From Antedon mediterranea (Eukaryota > Echinodermata > Crinoidea > Comatulida > Antedonidae): a stretch of DNA of 64,000 bases. A program made the position numbers and the translations under genes. The stretch covers positions 21,885,201-21,949,200 of the forward strand of contig NC_092670.1 in the NCBI RefSeq assembly GCF_964355755.1, given 5' to 3'. The notes below the pieces were generated by a model, which was not told where the DNA came from, ran no database searches, and saw only the letters and a list, made by a program, of their open reading frames with translations. Of the stretch, positions 24,956 to 37,370 are shown in pieces (position 1 is the stretch's first letter; each line of letters opens with the position of its first letter).

Positions 24956-26356
24956 AACATCGTGCTCGTGTTCAGAAAGTCGAGCGGGAAAAGAATTGCC
25001 AGATATTTTATATAATTTATCTACCCAATATTTTTCAATTTTCAAAAATACATTGGTACATATCTCTACCAAAAGAGATTCCAGTCACTCTTGACTGCTT
25101 CGACTACACGCAAAAAATGAACAATAATATTTCCTATCTTTGGTCATTCTGATTTAGTCTGTTAGTTGTTCATCAATCAGTTATAAATAGACATGGTCAT
25201 TCACTCAATTAGGAAGGTAAATGACAATGTACTGGACGACGAGTCAAGGAGTAAGAATACTTGGACAAGTGTATGATTTTAAACAAAACACCACAAACTG
25301 CTAGTTTCAATTACCATAATAAAATAACTGACCACAATGTTTAAACAATAGTTTTATTGTAAGGATTTCCACTCTATAATATATTTACCGTACTTCATCA
25401 GAATTGCAACGTGAGAAACTAAAAAAATCTATCTAGATTCCCGCCAATTAAATCTTAAATACCAATCAGCCCTTAAATTATTATATCACATTATTTATTT
25501 TCTTTAAATAATATTTTTATAATCAAAAATTTATAATGTACACATTTTAATGTTGAAAATTAACCATTTATAATATTATATATTCAGTTTGTCAGCATTT
25601 GCTTAAAAAATTGTATTTACTAAAATAATACTAAGGTAAATCTTAAATTAGAAATAATCTGATTTTATACAGATAACAGACAATTTATAAAATATAAAAC
25701 AGAACTATAAAATATATTAGATTAAGAAAAACCTGTAATAGAAACTTGGTAAATAATTTGGCTTGTAGGGTGGGTTAAAGGGAGAATATCCAGAGAGAAA
25801 ATGAAGCAAAGGAGATCTGCTTAAAAACATTATAAAACAATAAAAAATGTACTACTACTTCTTGTACATTTCTCTGAAGTTGATGATATAAAATACCAAT
25901 ACATATACCCCTTTCTTTAGAGTGGGTTACAGATTATTACATAAGGAGAATAATAATAAGTTTCTATTACAGGTTTTACAGTAAATTATAATACAGAGCA
26001 TTAACATAATATTTCTTTAATACAATAACTAAATCCCAACCACCAGCAGCATTCAGAAACCCCAACCAACAGAGGGCAGAACCCCCAAGCAACAGAGGGC
26101 GGTAGATTACACAAAACTAATTATATGAAATTTATAAAACAACTGGGCGTCATACTGACATGATTGATGATTTTTCATTTAAATTACATACTGTACATAT
26201 ACTGTACTAGAGCTATACTTGAAGATAAGCTCAAATTATAAAATAAAATATGTAATAAATCTTCTTTAAAAGAATTCCAAACATCATTTTTATAACTTAT
26301 TTAAAACAACACCATACTAAAATATGAATAATAAAATATAAACATGAATGTGTAGG
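24956..26356. other. RPSA-PDXDC1 spacer
   Basis: AT-rich spacer between the RPSA promoter and the PDXDC1 stop codon. It contains two short similar 'aaccaacagagggc' / 'aagcaacagagggc' blocks (about 26,063-26,103) and otherwise nothing I can identify. Part of the right side must be PDXDC1 3' UTR. Confidence 0.5.
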
Positions 26357-29300
26357 TTACTTGAGGTCACCTAGATCTGTATCCAATTCTTTTGTATCAA
26401 GTTCTTGAAAGCTGCTGAAATAAAAAGAATTATCATTATAAAAATAAATTGTTCTACAAAAAGAGGCAAAATCGTCCTTAAAGCTCAAGTACAGGCATGA
26501 ATTTTAAAATAATATTTGGTTAATTCTACATAAATCAAATATGTGCAAACATATATCGTGACAAAAAAACATGAATTTCGCTTAAAATGGTAAAATACAA
26601 AATTTGGAAAAATTCTGCTATAAAAACTTTATAACTTTTTTTTTCAGTAGTTACTGGTTAGGTAGTTTAACCAAACCTAATGTAATAACATAAATATACA
26701 TAAAAATCGAAGTTGAATAAAAACACCAGAAACGTAAAAGTTATATTACAGTACTACCTATATTAAGCCATCTGATAACATTTTTTACCACATAGTTTAT
26801 TTTTCATAGTATTTTGAAAATGCCTCTCTATTCACAACATTTGTGTACAAAGAAATAGAGATTTTACTGTGTAATTTGAACTATCCCCTCACTGATAAGA
26901 AAGTGCTTATTATCAACAAGATCATGGAACACAAATAAAATTCCAAAAAGATATGAAACATAGAGAAAACTATAGATTGATAATTATTGGAATGTATGAT
27001 CAGTAGAAATGTTTTGCCTGCATCTGGCCTTTAACTAAGCTAGTTTAAGGCTTGGTTTACCTTGCTGTAGTGCTATCACTGGTTCCTGATTTCTGATCTT
27101 GGTTCAAAGACAACGGATCTTGTTCACCTGCTTGAGGGCTCTCTTCTAGAATGGATGTCTCTTCCTGAGCCAAATCTTCCATAACTTCTAAGTCTTTCTT
27201 CTGGATAGGTTTCTGTGGTGTTGTCGTAGGGGTTTGTAAGGGTGAGGCTAGGCTACTTGTATCTGACTTCATAGATGGTGACGGAGAAGGTAGAGGGGAG
27301 CCTTCTTGTACCTGCATGTGATATTTGTAAGTGGTCTCTGTGCTAGCAAGCTGGCCTAAAAAAATAAACAGTCAAAATAGTTTAAATATCTCCTGTAGGG
27401 GCAATTATTTATAAGATTTTTTAACTTTGCTTCAAGGGGTTACTTGAATTGTGGAAGTCATGCATCAAGTACAGTTTTGAGGGTAGAGGTTCAAATCCAA
27501 CTGTCTTCTAAAGTCATTTTCTTTAATGATTGCCTAGGTAATGATTTTCTCACCTGACTGTAGATTAAGAGAACGCCCTCGCATGCTAGGTTCTTTCGGA
27601 AGAGGAGACCACCAATTGACGAAAGATGCTACTATTGGAACCTGTCGCAGCACACCCTAAAAAACATAAAATGAATATAGCATTTATAGATATATTTCTA
27701 TAATTTAAATCATTTTGAATATTAGTCAGGAATTTTAAAGGAATTCAATAATGTTATTACTTGATTACCTCTTCAAGAAGACGTTTATCATTTTCTTTGC
27801 GAAGTTCTTCCTGGGCTTCTTCAATCTTTTTCTGAATCATCTCTTTCATAACTTCCAAAAACTATAAAACAAAACATTTTTCATAAAATTTACAACATAA
27901 TATTCTTGTTAATACATAGATTGCCAGAAACAGAATTATCAGCAGAATATTTTAATCCAACACTGTTGAATTCATAGAATTAAAAGCAAATCAATACAGT
28001 ACAAAATATGATGAACTATACAAGTTCTTACTTTGGATGAGTCTTCCAGATCTTTTCCAATGTTAGAAATTGCCTGCACAATATCCACAAGACTTGTGCC
28101 TTCCTTAATCATGCCAACATTCACACAAGCTGTACCATCATCTGGATTTACCCCCTCTGTATATGTGATGGCATTATTGTTTGCTTTTAGACGTTCTAAC
28201 AAGTCTCTGTTGATCTTGTTCAACTCTTTCTCTGCTTGATCTTTGTTATCGTGTAAGTGTCCTGATATGTAGGAAGGAATGTATCTAAAAGAAGCAGGAA
28301 TTAGCTAGCTATTATTATTTAAACTAGCTATTCATCACCAATGCTGAACAAATTAATCAGGATATGTATAAAGTGTCATTTCAATCCATTTTAGTTTAAA
28401 TAATTTGCACACAATTTTAAGCTCTGTCTACACTATCTGATCAAACTTTATGTGACAGAAATATGTGATAAGCCCATATATAGATATGATGATGTCATAT
28501 CACTACTATATTTGAGCATATCACTACACCAAATTTGGGTACATCAGAATTTGTTTGTGGAACTAGTTTGATAGTGTAGATAGAGCTTTAAATTGGGTAA
28601 TTGTACTTGAAATACTAAGTAGAGTAGAAGAAATATGGATGCAAGAAAGGAAGGAATGGAGAGAATTTAGAGAGTACTTGGACAAATAAGCTACTGTCAG
28701 TGTGCCACTAAACGTATACTTACTGCACAGTGCCCAAGCCAGCTTGGTATGGTAGGTCAATGAACCTCAACAGCTCATCAGCTTCAACAAGATCCTTGAA
28801 AGCAATCCTTTCTTTTAGTGTGTGATTTAGAATAGCCTAGAAAATAAAAATAAAATAAATTGAAAAAACTGTATCACTTTATTATTTCATCACACATGTG
28901 ATGTACTCAAGATACAGTAGAATCCCTCCTTTCAGACACCCTTATTAAGAGGACACTACTGTCGAATACCGTAAATCTTCTAATAGTAACCCACACTCTA
29001 ATAGTAACCCACCTTATAAGTCAATCTATAATAATAACCCACTACTCTAATAGTAATCCATGGGGGTTAATATTAGTCACAAAAACTTATGATGCAGCCG
29101 TATTTTGAAAATAAGGAGATAATACATGTTGACCTTAGGAGTCGGGGGAAGATTGAGTGTTTTTTTTAGTTTATAAAATAAAGTTAGAGTTCAACCAAAT
29201 TTGTTTATTCGTACTGTTTATTATTTTTCTATGAGTTGCTGACTGGAAAAGTTGGGGGTGGGTAACTATTACTAATCTTAAATTAGGCACCTGAAAATAG

Positions 29301-32300
29301 TTACCCACCCCCAACTTTTCCAGTCAGCAACTCATAGAAAAATAATAAACAGTACGAATAAACAAATTTGGTACTCTAATAGTGACCCCCTTCTAATAGT
29401 AACCCACTCTAAAAAACAATCAAAGAATAATAACCCAGGGTTACAATTAGAAGATTTACGGTAAGGGGAAACAGATTTTAACACTTCGGCTAATTCCTAA
29501 TTACACTACACCAATTCCTATTCAGAGGACCCCTCGAATAATGGGATACTATGTTGAGTTCCGAAGGTGTCTCCTTAAATTTTATACTGTATTCCAATAT
29601 CTAGTCATAATTTCAACTTACTATCTGCTTTTGAAGACATTCCACAAATGCATTAATGTCATCAGTTGTTGTTTTATGATCTACAAGATAAAATAACAAA
29701 AATGTAAGTATTTATTAAGTAAATAGTAATTAGTACTATGATGTAGCCTCACTGAAACTTATTATTTATTACTATAAGAACCTTTCAACTTACATGGTGC
29801 TGACTGCATCGGACTGAACCGTAGACACACGCCCTCAACATCACCCCTTACAACCTCAATGTACACGTTTGGTATTAACTTGTTCATTCTAGCACCAAGC
29901 TGTAAAATAAGTGTTACTGTTAATGATGCAAAACAAAAAAAGATGATGTGGTTGACTGACTTCATTAAATCTTCAGACACCCTTTCACACAAGTTAGGAT
30001 TTACATCAACTAACTACTGTAATTTCTGTATCTTTTGAATCCTCTCTTTTACTTTCCTATTTTAAGTTACAATTATGTAATATTATACCTCAACCTCACT
30101 TACCCATGTGTTAAGAGCATCATATAATTCTTTGTCTAAATCATCCTCTTCAGGTACAGAGGTTTCGCTGTATGGGGCAACAGGCAAAGTTTCTGTCCTG
30201 TCTTTATCAAATTTAAATAAAACAACAGGTGATACTGTATCCACTTGTATCTAAATAAAAAAACATTAAAAATACATTAAATCAATCAATTAATGTAATG
30301 TTTGCCTAGAGTACAACTTGCACCTTTGGAACACAGGACACACAAGCTTATTGCCATAGGAAATAATTGATTTGTCATGACCAATGGTGGCCAAGAAAGC
30401 TATGTTAATTGTGGTTCCTAGGGATGACTGATGACACATCAGTTCATAGATCATAGGTTGTCAAAAAATCAAAGCTCTCTATTAACAATTGATGGTAACA
30501 AGTGAAAATGATATACTCACCAACACTGATATAACATTTTTCACTATATCCATAACTGTGCCTTCAAACTTAATTTGTTTCTCTTTACCAGTCTTCGGTC
30601 GTTCCTGACAAAACAAGTTATATTATATAGTTTATTCTATAAATTAATAGATTATTGTTACAGATTCAAAGCATGCATAAACACTCAAATTTACTTTATC
30701 TTTCTTTCTTTATGTTTCAACATACAAACTCTAAACAGTGAATTATTTTGAGATAAAATATATCAAATTTGTCAACTTACAGAGAGCTGAATTGGTCCAA
30801 ACTGACTCAATTTCTGTTGCATCATTTGGCTCTGAAAATTAAGGAATTCTCCATAAAACATACTGAATACAGAAATCAATTAGCATCTTATCTTAAAATG
30901 GCAATCAAAATTAAAATGAGATTTGAAACTTAAAACGCTGGCAAGAATGAAATATACAGTATACTGTATGTAGTATACACTATTATATAAAAGTTTTAAT
31001 TAAAGTGCATGTATTGTTTTTTTTTCTATCTCAGACATCATCATATTTATTGTTTGTTTTATCTGGAGGTTTAGACTTAAAGCCATTATGGCCAGGCCTG
31101 ATGATGGCTTATTGAAATCTCCAAGCACAATCAAATGTATTATTATTTAATATTTATCATTACAAATGTATATATAATATGTTGTGTGAAATAAACTAAA
31201 CTAAAAATATTATTGATGCAAGTACAAGACTAAGACCAGCTTTTCAGCAAATTCTGGTTATGGACTTTAAAGACAAATTTAAATTGTACTTACCAGTTCT
31301 GCAGCAGACCTTATGGTGTTCACAATGCCTTCCTGACCCATGTACTGCAAGGCCAGCCAGAGTGGTAAAGCACAGAGCCGCTCATGCACCTGAGAATGAC
31401 AGAGCTCAGCTGCTAGGCTCATAGAAGGATCAGAAGTCTTATAGAGTGTGACAGCTGGAGTGCCTGGAAGACCCAGCCATACACCAGGTTCAAGGGTCAA
31501 ACTGTTAACTTTCTTTGCAGACTGTAAAAAAGATACAATATTTTATTGTATACTACTTGTTTTCAGTTAAACTTTATTGACATTATTATTAGTAATTTTG
31601 ATTTTTATTTAAATATTATACTCGGACAGGTTGTTTACCATTCTAAATTTATAATTAAATATCTATTTATGCAATTTATATATAAATAAATTGATCTTTA
31701 CCAATACTGATGTCGGTACAGAGTTCAAGGCCAAAGTTGATAGGTTATGTCTGCAATACAAACAAATACAACATAAGTTTAAAACAGTTATCTACACTAC
31801 TACAAAATTTAGCATCACCAAAACAAAGGTAATTTGCTTACCCTTCTATGTGTAGCCACGCACCATACTCGTCACAGATTGACCGCAACCGTGTTAAATT
31901 GTCGGTATGCCCTGCCATCGGTGTACCAGCATTGGCAACCACAAGAAGCGGTGTCTTTGAGGTTGCTTCGTCGTCTTTTATGAGTCGTTCTAGTGATGCA
32001 ATGTCCATAGTGTGTGTTGAGCCAAACACAGTGTTGCATGGAACAGTACACAGACTGGACAATGGTAGACCAAGCTGTAAAAGAACATAACTATTTAAAT
32101 ACAGTTAAACCCTTAGTCTAGTGAAGAGGGGTTGGCTGAAGTGTTAAATCATCTGCCGTAATTCATCATCTGCCAAAATATTAAAAAAGTTGTATAAAAA
32201 TAATTTGTTCTTAACCTATCAATGAGTGTTACAAATATGTTTACATTTACATTGTTCTTTTGCTTTTTTTTGTTTTATCTCACTATTCTTGAGTTCATAT

Positions 32301-35300
32301 GCCAACATGTTTAGCTAGTATTGTCTCGTCCTGTGCTTCAATTATGTTTGTATCATGTATTAATTATTTTGTTAAGGTGGCCAAATACTGTAGGAGCTTT
32401 GCTCTTTTTTTGGTCATCCTTCCATTTTTAATGCATATATTTATTTACACTATGTTTTATATTGGAAAATAAAAACTGAAACTGAAAACATATACTGTAT
32501 TGCTGCTCATTCACTTGAAGGGAAGGTGTTCCCTGAATAGGACATGTTCTATTGTATAGTATTACTGGCAATGTATCATACCCTACCTAAGTTAAGGCCA
32601 GTTTACACAGACGAGAGGTAACGGTAAAGCTTGGTTCCCACTAGAACGAACGCAAGGACGTAAACGCAACGCAAGTGTTTTAACCAATGACAAGCGAAGT
32701 TATAGACACTTGTGATTGGTCAATTCACTTGCGTTGCGTTACGTCCTTGTGTTGCGTCGCTAGTGGGAACCACGCTTTAGCGTTAAACCGTGTAGCTTGT
32801 TCCACATAGTATCTATCCTGAGTGGAAACCGCTCGTCCGCTTTTGTGTAAATGGTCATAACGAACATAGATTCTATATTTTTATTACCGTTACCACTCTT
32901 CTGTGTAAATTGGCCTTTAGTTGCTATTCATCAACCTGTTGACCACTATAAGTAATGTGGGAAATACCCTCTTTATTGGTTACTACAGTATACAATATAT
33001 TCTCACACTTTTATTGAAATCAAAATGCAAAATCTCTGATACAAACCTGAGTGCATATATATTGACCTAGTCCAGTTCGACTCGCGGCACTTATATAAAT
33101 AACTGGAGGTTTGGTATAGAGCGAGTTGAAACCTTCTGTACCATACTTCTCGTACTTGGTGCTTAAAGCTAAACGACAAACACGTACTAGACCATCACGG
33201 TCGTCAGAGTGGTAGAAAGCTGAAGAGTCATTGAACCTAAAGGTAGAAATAATCAAATATTGTATTTAGAGAGAGTAATCCCATATTAAGGTTAAGCATC
33301 AAGCCTGCACTACTCAAATTATGTTTGAATCTCCGTCTACACTATAAAACTGGGTTGACAAAAAAAGTGTGATGTGTTCAAATATGGTAGTGCTATTCCC
33401 AAATACGGTCCATATATGGGCACATCACCTTGTTTATGTCAAACTAGTTGGTTGTGTTGGTAGTGTAGACAGAGCTTAATATTTTAACTATACCTAAATA
33501 TTCTTGAAAGCCATAGGGTAACATCAGAAACAATTCTCGTTGATAGTTTCTTCAGGTGTGGAGGATCCAGCGTAGCCATGTAGGCTGCTAGCGTCTGGCC
33601 CAGCATGGCGATGTGGGCGACATCCTCTAGCTTGCTAGGCTGCACCATACTGAAAGACAGAAAACAGATATATCAAATCATATATATACACACATTAGGT
33701 AATGAACATTAATTCGAAACCGCCCGGTGATATAGTGAAATTTATTTAATAAATTTCAAACGATAAAGATGAGGAAATCTGTGAGAATGAGTATATATGG
33801 AGCTATAGCAGGGTACTGCTACCAAATTCGCACAGTGCATTCAAATTGTTGATTCGTTATAAAGCATGTACTATATACAGGATCAATTCCTCACAAAGAA
33901 GTCCCTAACAAACCACCAATCAATCACTAGTAATTCTGCTATAAAGTGAGTGCACCAGAAAGTGGCATTAGATATGTCTAGCAGGACAATCAAAATAAAA
34001 TTTCTTACGGTTCCTTTTTATCTGATGTTCCATCACCATACAAAATCAAGTCTTGCAATTTCTTTACTATATCTTCAATCTTCTGGCCACTAGAAAGAAA
34101 CAAAATTAAATCGTCAATAATGTTATTAACAAATTCAAACAAGTTTTCTATGCACTAAGTAGCACAGCAACCAGTGTGCTGTTAGTTTGGGACGATGTCA
34201 CCACGTTGATTCTGAAATACAATAACTGTGTCAACAAAATCAGAAACTTTCAAGTTGTTATTACTGTTACGTACATTGATGACATCATCACATTACCAAC
34301 TAATACCACATCAAAATTGTGAATAGCGGTCTTTTTTAGCGCAAGTTAAAATTTACATTGAATAAAGAATTATAGATCAGTAGATGACATACATTTTAGT
34401 TATAGTTCTGTATCTGTGACATAAAAACACCATTGCTGGTGCATTGGTCAGGGGTCAAGTGCAGAAAGATCAATTAAATAGCAAAGTGTGCTTAACAGAA
34501 TTAGAATATAATAGTTATAGTATTATTAAAGAAAACCCACAAACAAAGCACACAACAGTTTTGATAAGATCACAACTACACATCGGGGTAAATCATTTTA
34601 CCTGGCCTCAATCTCCACTGGAAGATTACGTATTTCTCGTATACGTTTCTTCCAATTTTCCTCGCGCTCTTGTTCCAATTCCCTAGAAATGCAAGGTATA
34701 GGGTAAAACATAGAAAGCGAGGTAGGTTTACTCATCAGTGAACTTCTGAGCCATTCATGTGTATCATTAAAACCAATTTAGCACCATAATGTAAATAGTA
34801 GATTTACTGACTTGGGTAATGTAGAAAAAACAAAATGTGATAAGTTTTAAGGATGACCCATTAATATGGTAATTAAAAGATATTAATAAAGTAAAAAACA
34901 AACAAATAAACAGGAATAAATGGAAAAAGAATTTTACAGATAGGTGCCCATATCATGCTATGAGTATGATTAACAAATTTGATTAATTTATTGTATATAA
35001 GTATCTCTCCAATTTTAAGACCACATTGACATTTTAGTTTTCATTAATATAATAATAATAGGAACACTTTTTTAAGGTCAGTTATATTATTTTTATAGTA
35101 TAGTGCACTCAGTAATACTAAGTGGGTTTATGTCTATGCAATATAAATAAAGTGGTCTCTTGTTGGAGCGAGTCATTAATTTGATGGTCTGTTATTGGAA
35201 AGAAACCTGGATGTACTCATTTTTTTAAACCTACTTGTTATATTCTTCAATAGCTTTTAAAGACTCATCCATCTGCTCTGAGAGTTCCTTAAGTCCAGGC

Positions 35301-35901
35301 TCAAAAAATGTCTGTATTTCAAAATAATAAACATGTATATTATCAGAATAGTATTATTAATAACAGAGTTCAATATACTAGTACAGTATTACTAGGCCTA
35401 TGCCTAGTTACAATAGGCCTAGTTACATAATAAATACAAGTTAAATAAAATTAACACCAAAAAACAAAGATCTTATAATGATGAAATGTTATTTCGACCG
35501 GCAGTACAAGAAGAGTAGACACTACTACTACAAATTTATTTATTTATACAAATGTTTCTCTTTAACAGACAATTATGTAACTTTGTAAATGAGTTTTGTA
35601 AGGCAGTACGAAACGACCAACGACAAGTCTATAGTGACCTTGAGCTTATCAAGTTCACTTGGCTAGTCAAAGTTTAGGCCCAAATATTGCCGACTGACTG
35701 AATAAACCCCTCCCAATAAGCAATTTGTAAAGTCAAATTTGGGGCTTTATGTATAAACAATCTTAAAGTAAATGCCTAGATTATTACCTTCCTAAATCCT
35801 TCTTCCATTGAAAGAGCTTTTTTAGCTTTGGGAACTGCTGGGTTTTCTGGAATTTCTGGTGTTTTGACAACATCTTCCCCGAGGCTCATCTTCGCTGCCA
35901 T
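26357..35901 (-). CDS. PDXDC1: Pyridoxal-dependent decarboxylase domain-containing protein 1, 20 coding exons
   Basis: Predicted 856 residues (human about 788). Exons 5' to 3': 35788-35901, 35235-35311, 34602-34682, 34009-34089, 33494-33649, 33047-33236, 31842-32074, 31702-31750, 31294-31521, 30781-30831, 30521-30604, 30104-30250, 29794-29899, 29622-29680, 28724-28836, 28032-28284, 27769-27861, 27554-27656, 27061-27355, 26357-26414. The fold is that of group II PLP decarboxylases: LLVVANAGTPMAGHTD, then YGAWLHIEG, then LEPGVWLGLPGTPAVTLYK. At the place where active enzymes have the PLP lysine (DPHK type) this reads EPGV, so residue 341 is Val; human PDXDC1 also lacks it. The protein is therefore probably not a standard decarboxylase; its role is poorly known. 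The C terminus (exons 17-20) is a coiled coil followed by a Ser/Pro/Gln-rich acidic tail. Confidence 0.95.
28420..28587. mobile_element. MITE, AGCTCTGTCTACAC family, copy 2
   Basis: 168 bp, inverted ends AGCTCTGTCTACACTATC and complement, flanked by TTA on both sides (28,417-28,419 and 28,588-28,590). The 3-bp TTA duplication fits PIF/Harbinger-type elements. It is in a PDXDC1 intron. Confidence 0.88.
28969..29461. mobile_element. TA-flanked foldback element with perfect 76-bp inner arms
   Basis: 493 bp with ends CCGTAAATCTTCTAATAG and its complement (near GAAGATTTACGG), flanked by TA (29,467-independent count: left 28,967-28,968, right 29,462-29,463). Inside, 29,195-29,270 and 29,296-29,371 are an exact inverted repeat of 76 bp around a 25-bp spacer. 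Several 'aatagtaaccca' blocks repeat near both ends. There is no ORF. TA flanks suggest a Tc1/mariner-like mover. It is in a PDXDC1 intron and appears to sit inside an older repeat (28,916-28,960 and 29,510-29,580). Confidence 0.85.
31060..31206 (+). mobile_element. Possible LINE 3' end fragment
   Basis: Sequence with 'gccaggcctgatgatggct' followed by an AT-rich 3' UTR-like segment ending 'gtgtgaaataaactaaact', a short repetitive tail of the kind found at non-LTR retroposon 3' ends. No coding part remains. It is in a PDXDC1 intron. Confidence 0.3.
32250..32488 (+). mobile_element. LINE 3' UTR fragment with (AAACTG)-type tail
   Basis: Noncoding segment ending 'ggaaaataaaaactgaaactgaaaac', a hexamer-repeat tail as at CR1/L2-type LINE 3' ends. 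Only the 3' UTR is left. It is in a PDXDC1 intron. Confidence 0.45.
32595..32916. mobile_element. TTA-flanked MITE (outer) carrying a nested MITE
   Basis: Inverted ends AGGCCAGTTTACACAG and complement (ending TTGGCCT), flanked by TTA at 32,592-32,594 and 32,917-32,919. Sub-terminal 'ggtaacggtaa' and 'ttaccgttacc' also pair. The element is interrupted by another MITE at 32,638-32,776. It is in a PDXDC1 intron. Confidence 0.85.
32638..32776. mobile_element. Nested MITE, GGTTCCCACTAG family, copy 2
   Basis: 139 bp, ends AGCTTGGTTCCCACTAG and complement, flanked by TAA and TTA, inserted within the arm of the outer MITE. Its interior, 'acgcaacgcaagtg' and the inverted 'cacttgcgttgcgtt', shows it is nearly a perfect foldback. 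Confidence 0.85.
33329..33476. mobile_element. MITE, AGCTCTGTCTACAC family, copy 3
   Basis: Left end diverged (ATCTCCGTCTACACTAT), right end GTAGACAGAGCT intact, interior 'gatgtg..caaatatggtag' typical of the family. It lies about 17 bp from the PDXDC1 exon ending at 33,494. Confidence 0.75.
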
Positions 35902-36640
35902 CTTTTCGTTTCCACGCTGGCACATTACAAATCACCAACAAAACCCCCCAAGTTAACGAAATTGTATACACATGACGCGCCATAGGTGCATTTAGTGTTC
36001 GAATCATTAGTGTATGGGATAAGACGAGCAACGTACAGTATGTTCATACGTGTGTACATACAACCGCGTATCCTCTAACTTTCAGGAAAAAGAAAATTGT
36101 TTTTGTTGTATGCGGACAAAGTGCCAACCATTAAGAGTCGGTATCACTGAAGAATGTGTATGTACAGTTAAGTTTACAGCACTGTATTTGTTTGGGCTCT
36201 CGTATGTGCGTATTATAATATTACTTGCTGCTACTGTAAATAAATGTACTATACCTGTTTAACTAGACTAGCCTAAGAAATGTATTATAAGTACAGTCCA
36301 ATGGCGTTATTAATATTGGCTAAAATAGTTGTTGTAGTACTGATTGTAAATTCTATAAAAAAAATATATTTAAAGATGTTAATCCTTAAAATGTTAAGAT
36401 GTTAATCCTAATTTACATAGATCTGCGTTTAAGATTCTAAAAACAGTTATACTAAGCCTAGTCTACACTAGCAAACTTTGTGTGTAAGTTTAATAGCAAA
36501 ATCTGAATAAGTTAGGCAACACTGAAGTGTTCTAAAGTTTGCTAGAGGAAGACCAGACTAATACAGTATATTTTTTATAGACGCTTTTGGCAAACCATAC
36601 TAATAATATTTTTTAATAGCTTGGGGAGAGATAACAAAAT
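35902..36640. other. PDXDC1-CEP95 head-to-head intergenic region
   Basis: About 0.75 kb between the PDXDC1 start codon and the likely CEP95 promoter. The PDXDC1 ATG is in an AAAGATGGCAGC context (YY1/TISU-like), implying a short leader. A small foldback element lies at 36,455-36,559. The open frame at 36,050-36,262 is AT-rich and not supported as a gene. Confidence 0.6.
36455..36559. mobile_element. Small foldback element between PDXDC1 and CEP95
   Basis: Left end AGCCTAGTCTACACTAGCAA and right end its imperfect complement (TTTGCTAGAGGAAGACCAG), about 25 bp each, 105 bp overall. No clear target-site duplication. Confidence 0.55.
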
Positions 36641-36648
36641 TCTAAAGA

Positions 36649-36656
36649 TGACGTCA
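36649..36656. promoter_or_regulatory. CRE (TGACGTCA) in the CEP95 promoter
   Basis: Perfect palindromic cAMP-response/ATF site about 200 bp upstream of the donor (36,851) that ends the presumed CEP95 5' UTR exon. GC content is locally raised (CGACGACGCACCGCGG at about 36,686). Transcription start is inferred to lie between here and 36,800. Confidence 0.5.
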
Positions 36657-36699
36657 TCCATCACGAAAACATAACCGACTTTTCTCGACGACGCACCGC

Positions 36700-36850
36700 G
36701 GTTCATTCAAATTCTTCGTGATAAAGATAGTAAAACACTTTATTCATTGTGATTTTTCCTGTTTTTTTGACCAAATAATTTGACAGTATTGTTAAAAATT
36801 GTTAAAGTTTGTTTTCAGGAAATCATGGAATAAAATTATGCTAAAAATAC
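36700..36850 (+). other. Presumed CEP95 5' UTR exon
   Basis: Ends at a consensus donor ATAC|GTAAGT. The acceptor before the CEP95 ATG exon is at 37,507-37,508. It contains short upstream ATGs (one followed at once by TAA), so it is untranslated leader. The 5' limit is approximate. Confidence 0.45.
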
Positions 36851-37109
36851 GTAAGTTTAATTAATTATAATCTAGCCTAGCCTAGGCCCTACTGTTGTGT
36901 GTGTGTGGAGATAAAACTGTGAATGCATAGGCCGGTAGGAGGACAATTTCCTGGGTACGGTGAGGATGTTTTCGGCGGGGCATTGGCCTAGCCCAGGATT
37001 ATCATTTTCAAACCAGCCAAAATTCTATGCTATACGATTCGTCGTGATTATAACATACCATGAGTTTAAAATTAGTAATGTGTGTGAAATATTGATTATT
37101 TAAAACTTT

Positions 37110-37370
37110 CAGAAGAAGGTTGACACTGACAGTGACAGGCAGGGAGGGACCGGGTTCACATAAACATAAATTGAAAAAGAATAATGCTCGATTAAATTGC
37201 CGTAGTCATTTTTTTACCCAACGAGTCGTAAATTCATGGAATGCTCTCCCTGCCAGTACAGTAGAAGTTGACACAACCATACTATTTAAAAGAAAATTTC
37301 AGAAGACGAGGGGGGCTAATAGAGGGCCACGACCGGCCCACCAGCCTCTTGCACCACTCATTTAGTGTGG
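37110..37370 (+). mobile_element. LINE ORF2 C-terminal remnant in a CEP95 intron
   Basis: An 81-codon frame reads LNCRSHFFTQRVVNSWNALP followed by ASTVEVDTTILFKRKF, the signature found at the C terminus of CR1/L2/jockey-type LINE ORF2 proteins (FxxRVVNxWNxLP). Only this terminal piece remains. It lies between the CEP95 leader exon and its ATG exon on the same strand, and a splice-acceptor-like CTTTCAG stands just before it at about 37,112. Confidence 0.7.
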
